Assembly (NCBI GenBank): GCA_037039685.1
Contig: JAWNGF010000003.1
Location: 372,001 to 436,000, forward strand
Direction: 5' to 3'
Origin: Ceratobasidium sp. AG-K
Lineage: Eukaryota > Basidiomycota > Agaricomycetes > Cantharellales > Ceratobasidiaceae
Length of the DNA stretch: 64,000 nucleotides
Made by a program: the position numbers and the translations under genes. This document shows positions 49,236 to 60,720 of the stretch, in pieces (position 1 is the first letter of the stretch; every line of letters begins with the position of its first letter). The notes below the pieces were generated by a model. The model had not been told where the DNA came from and ran no database searches. It was given only the letters and a program-made list of their open reading frames with translations.

Positions 49236-49267
<32 letters not shown>
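49236..49267 (+). repeat. Homopolymer of 32 A
   Basis: An uninterrupted run of A lies about 320 bp downstream of the mini-subtilase. It could be the tail of a retroposed sequence or simple slippage. No target-site duplication was confirmed. Confidence 0.85.
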
Positions 49268-49268
<1 letters not shown>

Positions 49269-49850
49269 AATAACGAGACAAAAACTTCGAAGAAACATCA
49301 CTAAAAATATGGTCTAGGGTGGAGCCTGCCCAGCAACAGTCCAAGCTGCTCTCAGCTTGAATCGGAATGTATGCGCTGGGACGATTGTGTTGAGTGCCCC
49401 CACGGCCCGGACCAACCCCCCAACCACCCGTCACTCAATTGTTCCCACTAACCCCCGCCGCGCTGGGGCCAGCAGCGCGGTTTGGCCCGGGTGTAGTGGG
49501 TACAGTTGAGCAGTGGTGTCAGTTTAGGTGGGCAAGACTCGAAGCTGGGGTTACTCGGACAACTACTCCTCGCGCTCCGCCTCCTTGCCCTCCACAGGTC
49601 TCCACGTCCATCCCCTCGGCTATCCTGCCAATTGGCCGCTCGCCAAATCTCTCCCCGCCCTCCAAATCCCTCCCCCTCCTCTACGATCTTGTGCCCATCG
49701 CCAGCTTCTTATTCTTCGAACCAACCTCGCCCTCGTCCCGCCTCCATTTCAGCTCCAGCATCACTTCTCCATCCGTCTCCCCAGCCCACGTTTCCAGTCA
49801 ATCTATAGAAGTACCGACTTCAACCTCTTACAAACGATACGGAAAAACCT
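49268..49850. other. Pyrimidine-rich, GC-rich stretch
   Basis: From about 49390 to 49800 the plus strand is C/T-rich with Pro/Ser/Leu-coding frames in all three phases (for example 49394-49864). Low complexity explains the long open frames. No family resemblance was seen, so no gene is called. Confidence 0.5.
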
Positions 49851-51806
49851 TTACTCACAGCTGACGCCCGCCCGGGTCGCAGTGCCGTGAGCTCGGCCCA
49901 ACTGGCTGGGCCTCGGCAGGTCCACCTGGTGGATGGCCATAGTGTCCCCGAACTCCCAAATGAGAAAGTCTAGGCGCCTGTCAGTAACGGAAATGAAAAC
50001 TTGAGCCCAGATGAATAACTCACCTCGAGCTCTCGCTCCATAAGCGAGGCGCTCAGTCGCCCAGATGATAATGACGAGCGCCGTGGAGGCGAGGCCGGGA
50101 CCTCGGGGTAGTGGCGTTGATGGAGGGTTCGTTGGTGAGTGGGAACAAAGTGGGACCTAGAATTTTGGACACCAGTCAGAGGAAATAATATATCAATCTC
50201 GCCAAGAAACGCTCACCTTGATATTTACGTTGGACCGGCTTCAATACTTTTCGAACAGGGTTTCCACATAGCTGGGGTGGGGACGAATAGGCAAGCCATG
50301 GGGACGGGGTGGTTGGATCTAGGTTCAATTAGCCGGTAGTCCAATAATTTACTGAGGTCACTTACGAATGCCGCTGGAAGTGACACTTCTGCGATCGCTC
50401 GACACCAAGTAACCTCGGTTACTCGCTGTCGCTGTCGCTGACGCCCGCATATGGCCTTGGTACCAAGGGCGGGCGCTCCAACCTAACACAGCAGCTGTAC
50501 TGAGCTATAGAGCCCATAGTTAGTTAAGAACTACATACAAAAAGTCTCAGAATACTTACCGTGATGCTGCCCGTTGAGCGAGTTCGACCTCCCCAACTCG
50601 TCTCTCTCGACAATAAACTCCCCAGTCGTCACCTTGATGCATACATCCACATTCGCGCCGAGTTCGCGAGCCCCAGGGAACCAATCCAGGTACCCTGTCG
50701 AGTATCGAATCTCCAGCAGCGCCTTGTCCATCGCCTGGTTCATCAGGTAGTCCACGCTCCAGTCGCGTTGAAGGATCAACATCGAATCCGACCGGTAGAA
50801 CAGGGGTCGTTGGGGTTGGCCTGGGATGGTGATGTACGTGGCTACCTGAGTCTGGACCGACATGTGCTTCTTCAAGATTCGAATCTGCTTGCGGCCGGCG
50901 CGAAGCAGGACTTCCTCCACGATCGGAGCCCACTCGAGGGCTGTCAAGGGAGCGGGGCTGGGATCGAGGGTAGGGTCAGCGGTTGGAGTGGGGGGTCGGG
51001 ATAGGGCTCGAACCCTGCATACGGCTGCAAGTAACGATACACCAGCGACGAGCATCCAGGATGCCACGGCGCGTCCGTTGCTCGGAATGAGATCGAATAG
51101 GTCGCTGCGGCGCCACCCATGACCAACGTGCGGGATCGCGGGCGGCGAGAGTTCGATTGTCCGGGTAGGTGGGATATAATTGGTGGTCGCATGGGGAGAG
51201 GGAAGGGAAGGGGGAGGGGGGCTAAGCCAGGCGCAAGGAGGAGCTGATACCTTGTTTCCGGCCCTCGTGCTCATCAGTCCGACCGACAGTTCAGTGGGTG
51301 GACTAATGAGCTGGCCGACCACCCGTCGGGCACCACGCTCGACGTATCCGACAAATATGCGGACGGCGTGGACGGTGGGATGTCGAGAGGCGGCTGAGGG
51401 GCTAACGTAAGCTGGTGGCTCCAATGTCGATGTGCAACATACCTTTGATAAGTTTCGATGCAGATGTACCCGCATTTGTGGTACGCTTTCGGTTGAGGAT
51501 TTTCGATATTTCAGCCCTCGGACTGTAGGAAGGGGGGAGGGGAGGATTTGATGGATTAATGAAGGAAACGACCGGGCCATGCACCGTCGGCGTGGGTGCG
51601 CCTCTGGTGTACATAACCTCGACGTCGTCACGAGTCAGAGTGGAGCCATTACATTGGCAGAGGCTACAAGTTGTTGAAGTCAGCACACTCGAGCAGCTTA
51701 GCCACGACACTTACATCCTCGGATCCCTGACGAACACAGATTTCAGTAGAGAGTATATCACGAGCAGGCAGAGCCAGCTACGCAATGATACACTGCTGAA
51801 AATCAT
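49851..51806 (-). CDS. Hypothetical single-pass or double-pass membrane protein, 3' end uncertain
   Basis: I do not recognise the family. Exon 1 (51806-51715) encodes a hydrophobic leader (SLRSWLCLLVIYSLL). It splices in phase to 51663-51443 (CQCNGSTLTRDDVEVMYTRG, KILNRKRTTNAGTSA) and then to an exon beginning 51401. A later long frame has AVASWMLVAGVSLLAAVC (membrane segment), EWAPIVEEVLLRAGRKQIR and DWSVDYLMNQAMDKALLEIR. The next exon reads AAVLGWSARPWYQG or, with another acceptor, stops after GVSDSDSE (stop 50419). Further splice-consistent exons run to 50053 (HGARHYHLGD) or, in another phase, to 49851 through ALVIIIWATERLAYGARARD, which looks like a second membrane segment. The middle join near 51300 is unresolved. 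A gene is likely; its exact model is not. Confidence 0.55.
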
Positions 51807-52443
51807 GGTGGAAAGAGCTTACAATATCACGGTAAAGAGTTATAGCAGTATACGCGTAGTAACGGTGAGGGACTTGCCTCGCATTTGCCGGCTTATGTAC
51901 CCTGTCCTCGCCTCCTGTCCCCTGTCGGCCGGCGGGCACCACCGAGGCCACTTGACCTTGGCTACTAAACTAGGAAACGCCAGACGGGGGGTCGAGATAG
52001 GGGGGTGGCCTCGGCAAGAAGGTCTGGGCTCGGCGGGCGGAGTGGGGACCGGGAGTCAGGGGTTGAGAATGAACAGGAGGATCACTTGGATGGTTCTCTT
52101 CATTCATCCGAGAGATGTGGGACGTCCTCTGGGCAGGGAGTGTTATATAAATATTAGCACTTTATCCTCGAATGTCGCGTCGAAATCGGGCGAGTATCAG
52201 CGCTTGCGCGTGCTTACACAAGTCCCGCTGATGGCCGACGCATCATGATCGCGGTCAGGTGACCTATGAAACCGTTGAATGTACCGCGTAATCACGCGAG
52301 TGGTGATACGAGCATAGACTGCCACAGTTCTTTAGTCAATCGGTAGTCAGGATTTGGAATGGTCTAGGCGTGCAAAGAGCCCAGCATTTTGATAGTGTGG
52401 CTGAACGCCAGTTGCTCGATTGATGCTTCACGTCGCGTTACCT
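51807..52443. other. Intergenic, no gene seen
   Basis: About 640 bp upstream of the hypothetical membrane-protein gene, ending where similarity to the subtilase begins. No supported gene. Confidence 0.5.
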
Positions 52444-54692
52444 GAGAATTACGTAGTCACATGTCGACCGTTCGTCATCATTCATTTCCCGCAAGCGCGG
52501 GTGCACGACTCCTCACGACGGCGAGCACCATAGCCTCCGCTGCCGCAGTGCTATCTGGAACTCTATTAACCAACAACCCATCTGTATCTCTACTGGCTCT
52601 GCCATCGGGTTGTCAGTGAACAAGTCCCAGCCAAGCTCTCAGTTCTGCACCGCTTGAAACCGATTACTCCCGCCCATATCTATCCCGCATTGAATACCTC
52701 CAGCAAGTATAGTCATTTAATAGTCGATTCGGTCGACCGAACAACCTTTTCCTAATCGACCTCGTGACTGGCGTTGACCAACTCCACGCTAAAAGCCACG
52801 GCGGTAAAGGAGTCGTAGTTGGTATTCATCGGGTCTTGTATCGGCTATCCTCGCCTATCTTCAGGCAAACATCCTATACCCGAGGACAAGCTTCTCGCTG
52901 GCTGCGAGTTGGCGAGCGCTGCCTTTATTAGACAATCAGGAATTCCGCTCTCCGTTCTGGACAACGATGTACCAAGTCTAGTTATTGTATTTAGAAGAAC
53001 CGCTAACCCTTTTATAGTCTCCCGATCAGTCCAACGGACATCATGCCCCCATCTTCGATGCTGGCACCAATCCGAATAATTCATGTGGCGCGTCCAGTGT
53101 CGAGTGTCAATTCCTAATGTGCTTTCGGTTGAGATGGTTCCGACGATATCCTGATCGAATATCCTCTTCGTCTGCAAGGACGCGAGTGATAGGCGACCAT
53201 CCCGCCTGAGGATTCCGTGGTTGGACCAAGGCCCTCTCAGATGTCACCGCCAGTAGGATGGCCGCAATTGCCGCCAGGAAAGACGACCTGCGGGTGTGCT
53301 TTCGCGCCGATATCAACGTTATCTTGGTTGGCAACATTGACAAGTAAGTCGGATTAATTCTCGAGAACATATTTGTTGGTCATGTACTAGGTCTGCCTCC
53401 CTAAAACGCGACTGTTCCCGATGAACGCCAGGTCCCTTATTTGGCTCTTGAAATTGCGCGCATTACTCCTTGATGTATCATCACAGAGAGCAGCCCTTGG
53501 TGCCATCTCGATCAACAAGTGCGGCATATTTCCAATCCGGCAAAGACATCTCCAGAACCTCTCCACGACTTTCTCCACTCGCCTCCCCTATCAACCCCAG
53601 TCGTGGACCAACTAAGATGCCCTCGCTTAGCAGCTGCGGTCCTTCCAACGACATGCATCTCACGCCTGCTGCCTCTGCCCCCATACTTGCAATCCTATTG
53701 ACCTACCTCATCAAGTTGAACAATACAAGGACATGTCTGGAAACTCGGTGGCCGCTCCGTTCATCGCTGGCTCCTCCTCCCTAATACGTTCCAGACGTTT
53801 GACAAGAGCTATGACTGCCAATGCTGCGCGCTCTACACTGGAATCATGACTATCCCGTCAAGTAGAGTGTTGCCAACTCTGTAACGAGTAGGTCGATGGT
53901 CACCAGGACGCCGACTTAATCAAAATCCATGATACGGTCAAGAACCCTCTCTCCGCTTGGCTTCTCCCAAAAGATACCGCAAACTTAAAGGGTGTTTACA
54001 CTCTGCTCATCAAGAACGCCGACAAGCAGAGCGTCACATATAGACCACTCTTAGCTATGCCGCTGCAGGAACTACCAACATCGTGAATATTATCGAAGCA
54101 ATTCATAGATACATTTTCCCGTTGGAACAACTCGATGGTGAGGTATCCCGAGAGCGGGTCCTGTCTTGTTCATTTCCAATGCTGGTTCCGTCGCAATCGC
54201 TCCTAACAAGGTTATACCGCTCCCACTGGCTGGTCTCTCTTCGTCACCCTGTCGTGCAAGGCGCGGACCGGCTTCCCGCGCCGAACTTCCCTGCGGATCC
54301 TGACTGCATCACGACCGCTGACTGTGTACTTTGTCTCGAGCACCCTCTTATTCCTAACACCCCGGACCAACTTGTTCCTGTTACTGGCTAGACGCTCCAC
54401 ACCGTGAAGGGATTTGACACGACGCTAGCACCCTATTGCACGGTCATAGATTGCCCGTTGATCTGCTTCAACCTGATCAAATGGAGGATCGGCGTGATCA
54501 ACACCCATCATTCGGACGAGATCGAGGATCGCTCCGAGCCCGCCGTGGACCCTGCCTAACCTTGTCAAAGTGCCCGATCTGCGGCTGCTGTTCCCGAACG
54601 GTGGCTCGACCCTTGGTAGATCCTTTGGGACAGCCAAAATACTTGGTGTGCCTTATAGTTATCAGGAAGACCAAATTTCTCCCCGAGCCAAT
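52444..54692 (+). pseudogene. Decayed subtilase copy D, 5' and central part
   Basis: The sequence follows subtilase C from the exon-2 acceptor (ATTACGTAGTC near 52449) through the propeptide (GCAAGCGCGGGTTC-like at 52491), the Asp region (GACTGGCGTTGACCAACTCCA at about 52767), the GPSNDM region (53640) and the Ser region (SGNSVAAPFIAGSS-like at 53733). It ends in the C-terminal domain (LGVPYSYQED at 54645). Many stops and frame breaks are spread throughout, the exon 1 signal region is not recognisable, and the His segment is damaged. The copy is then interrupted by Copia sequence and resumes at 58331. It is clearly dead. Confidence 0.85.
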
Positions 54693-57600
54693 AAAATCGA
54701 AATTGAACAATGGCAGAAGCGAGACGACGACGCATTCGCTCAGATTACCCTGAATATGGAAGACGGGAGCGATGGCCGACGTGATCGAGACGACATCGGC
54801 GCACGAAGCATGGACGAAAGTTGTCGAACGCTGGAAGGAAAAGGAATGCAATGCGCTATCCTTTTTTACTATCACAATTCATGATGCAAAAATCGAGGAG
54901 GAAGAAGACTTATCTGCCGGGTTAAACAACATCCGATCGATCGCCTCCAAATGAAGACACTCGGAGAAGCGGTGACCGACCTTATGCTCGCGGCAAGTCT
55001 TCATGAATGCGCTCCCCCCGTCCTATGCGATCGTCAGCACGGTCATCCAGACATCCACTCAGACCGGCCTCATCACGCCCGACATGGTTGTCAAAGCGGC
55101 ATTAGCTGAAGAAGAACGACGGAAGACAGGAGGCGGACTCACAGCGATGTTTGCTCAAGCCCCAAAGCCAAAATCCAAGAAACCGAGCGACCTGAAAGGG
55201 AAGAAAAAGGCCAAAGGCCCCCTATGCGACAACTGCGCCAAGCCCGAGGCACACCAAGAAGGAAGGCTTGGGCGAGAGGAGGCGGAGCCGAAGGGAACCG
55301 GACCACACCAAAAGCGACGAGCCGCTAAAGTCAACTGAATCAAAAACGAGCGAATCAAGTAACGCACCTAAAACCGAATCGGCAAAAGTGGTCCTCACAG
55401 CCGAAGAACCCGATGATATGCCATCGATATATGCGATGCCGGCCGTTGGACAATCAGTCAGCTAGAGACACGTGGCTGGCTCGATTCGGGAGCGTCACAA
55501 AACACATGACCCAGAAATCGAGAATGGTTTTTTCGACTTACCGACCTCTGGTACCACCAATCGCCGTTCGAGTGGGCGACGGGAATATGATAAAAATGCC
55601 GACCGGAATCGGCCGTGTCCAGCTTACGCTACGCAACGGAACCCGTAAAAGGAGACCGACATGTCGATCGACAGAGTATTGCACGTACCGGGACTTCATG
55701 CCAGGTCTGATGTCCCGTCAAACAACTCGCCAAACGTGGCACTTTTGTTCTTTTTGGCAAAAGTGAGGCAAAGACTCCTGGCGAACGATGCCGTGGACCC
55801 CGAGATCGGCTACGCACGCGAGTTAGGCGTCGAACTTTACCGACTAAATGCGCGCGTTAAACACGCAGAACCGACCGCCCATGTTGCCATTGTCGAATCG
55901 GAGAACCTGACCGATGAGATGACCTAGAAGCGAGCGAATTCATCGCATATACGGCCAGTCACATCGCCCGAGCCGATCTACATACCTGGCATCGTCGCCT
56001 AGGGACACAATAAACTACAAAGTATGTCCTAGAATATGGTCAGAAAGGGCGTCGTACGAGGATGTGACATCGTAGGCAGTTCGCTTACCGCCGCAATCAC
56101 AATGCGAGCCGTGCCTCAAAGGCAAGCAAACCCCGCCCATTTTTCCAACGTCGACCAAAATCGAGCGTCCGATGTACTCGAGTTAATCACATAGCGATCT
56201 ACCACGGGCCCTGCCGCCGTTCCAGCCATTCAAGGTTATCCAGTACTTCGCTGTCACGATCGACGACAAGTCCCGCAAGATATTCGTTCACTTACCTTAA
56301 TTAAGCATATAAAAACGACAACGCGAATCACTGCTGAGGAGTTGAAACCGTCAATCGAGCATCTGACGGGCTACGCGAATCAAGCACTTATCGAACCGGA
56401 ACGGCGGAGGCGAATATGCATCTCCACGCTTTCGAAAGCATGTGCTGAAAATTCGCACGGAATCGAGTAGCAGAAGACCGTGGCGGAATCTTCAGCGAGC
56501 AAATAGGCGTTGCAGATAGCGAGCGATATCGTACGTTGAAACGATAGTCAACGAGCGATGCGAGCGGATGCCGACTTACCCGAACAACTAATTTGGGGAC
56601 TTTCGCAAAAATTCCCGCCCGCAATACATCTGGAATGTTAACGCCGAAACGATCGCTCTATGACGGTAAAACCCCGGACGAAAATATTCACGGCAAGCTG
56701 ACCCGACCGTCTCTCCTGACACCGCACCTTTGGCTGCAAGGCATGGTCTCGAGTAACCAATGAACAACGTGTACCACGCTACTAGGCAAGATTCGATCGA
56801 GTATGTTACTTACCTCGGATTCGCCCACAAATCGAAAGGCTCATATTCACCATTCAGCGCTCGCTCGGTTCGCTTAATCACCTCAAGTGACGTCCGTATT
56901 CATATTTGTTGAGGAGGCGAGTACGCGACAACGCGAGATAATTGATAGATTTCGAGGACGAAAAAAAGGTATCCCAGATCAAGTGGGCGATCAATGTGCA
57001 CCAGGAGCCAACGCCTGAAAATATCATCATCGAGCCCGAGCCAGTAAAGCCGACAAGATTCTGTTGCCGAAGCCGCCGAGCAATTCCCCCATCGAGCCAG
57101 AGCCGCCAGCGAAACAGCCTGAGCCTCCACGTCGATCCGGTTCGCAGCTACTAGCCCGCCTCAACGATACGGGAGCTGAAGTGGGGCGCGCAGAACGAGA
57201 CTGCCTACGCGAAAACCGATAAAGTGCCGGGCGACCGAGAGCGCCCTAAATGCGCTAAATTGAACATCCCCCCCCCGACAAAACCTATGCCGGAAGCTCT
57301 GGCACGACCAGACGCCAATCTATGGCTCGAAGATATGATCGAAGAAAATCAAATCGATTACCGAGCATAAAGTTTGGAAACCGGCTGATAGACCGACTGC
57401 ACAAAAGGGTCATCAAATGTTCGCTTGGTGTACGCATACTAAGCGCGACGGTGTCGATGGCCGAAATCCTCAATCATACAAAGCCCCCGACTCGTCGCCA
57501 AGGGTTTCCATCAAGCTCCAGGTGTCGATTATGTTGAGATCTCGTCGCCAGTGGCCGCATCGGACGCATAAAGTTTGCTTTTTCAGCATCGTCGCGAGCG

Positions 57601-58330
57601 AAGACCCGACTCCTTCAGCTCGTACATCAAAACGGCGTTCCTACACGCGTCGTCGAGGAAGAGCTCTACAGGAGCAACCCGAGGGATTTGCCGAAGGCGA
57701 TCACGTCTGGCAACTCCGTTTTAAAAGCGTTATACGGTCAGAAACAAGCCTGGCTTCGAGCATTCTCCCTTCGACATAAGAGGTTCTCGAAGCGCTACGG
57801 ATTCACGAGAACCGAAATGCGGACCACGCCGTATTCATTCAGCGGGATGGCGATAATTTAGCGATAATTTTAGCTCATGTGGACGACATGCTCCTAGCCG
57901 GCAAACCTCTCTCGTTTCTAGAGGAAATCAAGTCGAAAATGCGCGAATCGTTCGACATTGTCGATCTAGGCGAGGCACGCATGTTCGTCGGAGTTGAAAT
58001 CGAGCGCAATCGCGCTGCTGGCACGCTCAAAATTTGTCAAAAACGGTACATTAGCGACATATTAGCTCGATTCAGCATGACCGAGTCCAAGCCATGGGAT
58101 ACACCAATGGCAGAGTCACCAAATCTACCCAAACTCGACGCTCCTACTGTCGATCGGACGCTCTATCAACGTGGAGTCGGATCGCTCATGTATGCGATGA
58201 TTTCAACTCGTCCCGACATCGCTTTCGCGACCGGATTGCTTGCCCAACACGCCGCTAATCCTGGCGACGAGCATTGGTCAGCATTCAAACGAGTTCTACG
58301 GTACCTACAAGGCACAAAAGCACTAGTGGC
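54693..58330 (+). mobile_element. Truncated, decayed Ty1/Copia retrotransposon interior
   Basis: In order it shows a gag-like part (AFAQITLNMED, HEAWTKVVERW) and a CCHC zinc-knuckle remnant (CDNCAKPEAH). A protease-to-integrase stretch follows (IAVRVGDGNMIKMPTG, integrase-like KVIQYFAVTIDDKSRKIFVH). Reverse transcriptase follows, with the best-preserved frame at 57879-58330 (VDDMLLAGKPL, DLGEARMFVGVEI, GSLMYAMISTRPDIAFA, RVLRYLQGTKAL). Frames are broken by stops, so it is inactive. It starts inside gag and stops before RNase H. No long terminal repeats were found at either edge. Both edges abut subtilase sequence. Confidence 0.85.
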
Positions 58331-58449
58331 TCCTCATCGCCGACGCCAATGGGTGTTCTGTATGGCGAGTTGCGGTCTTTGCGAACGGCACAGCTATCCC
58401 TAACACGCCCTCCAAAGCTCTGATTCGCGCGTTGAATAGTGCAGAGCAA
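58331..58449 (+). pseudogene. Decayed subtilase copy D, 3' part after the Copia insert
   Basis: The sequence reads IADANG, then VFANGTAIPNT and ALIRALN. This matches TADANGYSSQQITAFANGTAIPN and ILVRALKIT of subtilase C, directly continuing from where 54692 left off. Only about ten bases of the gene are unaccounted for between the two parts. Confidence 0.8.
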
Positions 58450-58859
58450 CCCGTATAGTAGCCGTATCACGATGTATGGCCTTCGTCTACTACCATACAT
58501 AGGCTTCGTTGAATCTCATTGGCTGAGGCGCGTGTACAGCCGCTGAAATGTATCCTTTTAGTGATTGAATCAGAATGTGAGCATAAATTAGACCCGTAAG
58601 CTATCAAAAATCGGAGAGCATTGAAGGTACTTGCAAATTGGGTCTGCGATCAAGCGACTCGACGTCCCCAGAGGCCATTAGTTTAATTCATGAACTTTTT
58701 TACTCAAATGTCAGCCGAAGGCACCGGCAGCTCGTGCTTGCTTTACGTGACTCATGCAGCCGTTCTGTGTTCGGTGATTGTTACCGTAACAGCTATGCAA
58801 CCACGGTAGATATCTGCTGAGGGCAGAGTATAATGTATGTAATACAACTTAAGAATTGC
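58450..58859. other. Intergenic, no gene seen
   Basis: About 400 bp. Its start still resembles the subtilase 3' flank (GTGATTGAAT near 58561); the rest is unassigned. Confidence 0.45.
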
Positions 58860-59517
58860 GGAACCCCCGTAGGCTTTTGTATAGAGGTATGAGTGTATGT
58901 TACAATCTCATGGGGGACAATGAAACAACAACAGCATATCGAGATTTGCCTGAGAGCTGGAGCCTCCGGGGAAGGGTGTTTTGCACCTAATCCATCCCGG
59001 TATATCTGCAGTATCCTGTAGAAGGGAGAACCACTGCAATATTCTGTGACTCGCAAGTCCTCGAGGCTTCTTTTCGTACCTCTAGCCACTTGGATGAGAG
59101 CGAGTTTAGCATCCTCCACCAGGTTGAGGCCGGTTTGAATAATAACAATAAAAAGTCGAGCTACGGCGGCTTCCACTACAGCAATGGGAATGGTACCCGG
59201 GCTGGGTTGTGAGCCGATGGCTATCTAAAGCAGGGTTACAATTGCAATATATCTAGGTACTTAAGAAAGGTCTGATACTCAAACAGCAATAACCCCTTGG
59301 TGAGGTATCCGATCTAAGCGTACAGTGACTGGTTCATTGTTTCATATCGTAGTTACATGAGGCTACCACACAACAGCGCGAAAACCGGAGAATAGAGTAG
59401 TCCGCCCGAGAAAGTCATAGACAAGAGATAATAGAAATAGTGCATGTCCATGTCCTCGGGCTTTGTCGCCCGAGAGTCAGCGTCCTTTGATGTAAGAGTC
59501 AAATATATGCGCATCAT
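58860..59517. repeat. Duplicated 3' flank of the fasciclin gene, copy 1
   Basis: This stretch aligns to about 62950-63593. Shared landmarks include AGGGACAATGAAAC-like, GTACCTCTAGCCAC, GAGCCGATGGCTATGTAA-like and AAGACAAGAGATAATAG. An open frame on the minus strand (59176-58793) is not preserved in the other copy and was not called. Confidence 0.8.
59455..59474 (-). terminator. Hairpin in the fasciclin 3' untranslated region
   Basis: CTCGGGC and GCCCGAG form a perfect 7-bp inverted repeat around a 6-base loop, 44 bp beyond the stop. The duplicated copy near 63527 keeps it with one C-to-T change that still allows G-U pairing. A 3'-end processing or stability role is possible but unproven. Confidence 0.4.
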
Positions 59518-60609
59518 CTACTCCTCAAGCAATGGCGTATCGATCACATGAATCACACCGTTGTTGGTTGTCACATCCGAACGGATGACCCGTGACTTGA
59601 CACACCCGTAAACAACATATAGCTCGTCGCCTTCCCTCTTAAACCTGAGCGTCTTGTTTGAAACAGCCACCGTGGCATCTAGGTCCTTGATCTCAGTGCT
59701 ATAAAGTACCTGGTTCGAGAGCACGTGGTTTTCGACACCCTCTCGCTCCACCCTCTCAGCAGGAAACGTAATCGGCGCAAACACCTGTTGCGACCACAAA
59801 GAGGTCAGTTTCATTGGAGAAAATAGACTGAGCAATGGACTGACCGTCATGCTCCCATTGTTTGTCAGGTCGTCCAATAGCCCGGCGGCTAGCGTTGCGC
59901 CACTGAAGCCGTGAAATCCTTCAGGTGCAACGTCTGGAAGGCCGTCGCAGAGTACGTCCTTGACAGTCGAAGGCGGAGTGATCTTGGTGTCAATTTCCTG
60001 TATGTTGATATTCCTGAAATTCCCGATGGTCTTTGCGGTGGAGTTTCCTGCCGTGCCACGGATGGCACGACCACCATCAGCGGAAATATCAACGACCTAT
60101 AGGAAGGTCAATACCAAGTTAGTAAAACCAAGGAAGCAACGAACCTGGACTTGAGGTTTTCCTCCGAGTTTGACAAACTCGGGGTCGTCCCAGAGAGTTG
60201 GCACGACCATGCGCAGTGGCTCGACGTTGCTACGCCTTGCAGGGCTGCTGCCATCGTCGGTCGCCGAAAACGCTACTGGTTGTGCGCTGCCAGCCTGTCG
60301 GCGCCTACCATGTAGCAATGCCTAAATGAATGTTATTAGAACGGACGTACAACACGAAACGCGAAAACGTACCTCGTTGGAAGCAGCATAAATGGTCTTG
60401 CGTCGGGGATCTGCCAACTTCTTGACGAATTCTTGGCCCTTGTCGGTTGCGCTCCAGCTCTCTAGTTCACCAGCATAGCTGGTAAGATTCTTCTTGCATA
60501 GAAAATCTAGCAAGCCGCGCAAGAAGTCATCTGTGCGGGGCGCAACGGGCGACGCATTCACCGCGACGGATGAGGCCAGCAGGAGCCCAACGAAGAATTT
60601 GGCGAACAT
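59518..60609 (-). CDS. Secreted fasciclin (FAS1) domain protein
   Basis: This is a cell-surface or wall-associated adhesion-type protein. Exons in gene order are 60609-60373 (237), 60321-60145 (177), 60096-59845 (252) and 59784-59518 (267). They total 933 nt, or 310 residues. The signal peptide is AKFFVGLLLASSVAVNA. The FAS1 motifs are GSMTVFAPITFP (H1 box) and VTTNNGVIHVIDTPLL (H2 box). The amino-terminal third is not part of the FAS1 core. No transmembrane segment or GPI signal follows the domain, which ends the protein. Cysteines are few. A second, broken copy of this gene lies at the right edge of the window in the same orientation. Confidence 0.92.
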
Positions 60610-60710
60610 GACAGTAGCTAGACGAAGGCGGGCAGGTGCTAAATCGTAGAGCAGACAGAAGATTCGATGCAAGTCGCAGACTGTAAGGAGTAAGTGCGTT
60701 CTACCAGTCG

Positions 60711-60720
60711 GTTTTATACT
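60711..60720 (-). promoter_or_regulatory. TATA-like box of the fasciclin gene
   Basis: On the gene strand AGTATAAAAC lies about 102 bp upstream of the ATG at 60609, leaving room for a leader of about 70 nt. Confidence 0.5.

Noticed and set aside
49394..49864. A Pro/Ser-rich plus-strand gene of 156 codons
   Set aside because: The region is C/T-rich and open in several frames at once, with no family resemblance and no clear promoter. Minus-strand splice-consistent coding overlaps its end.
54693..58330. An active LTR retrotransposon
   Set aside because: Stops and frame breaks interrupt gag, integrase and reverse transcriptase. RNase H and both LTRs are absent.
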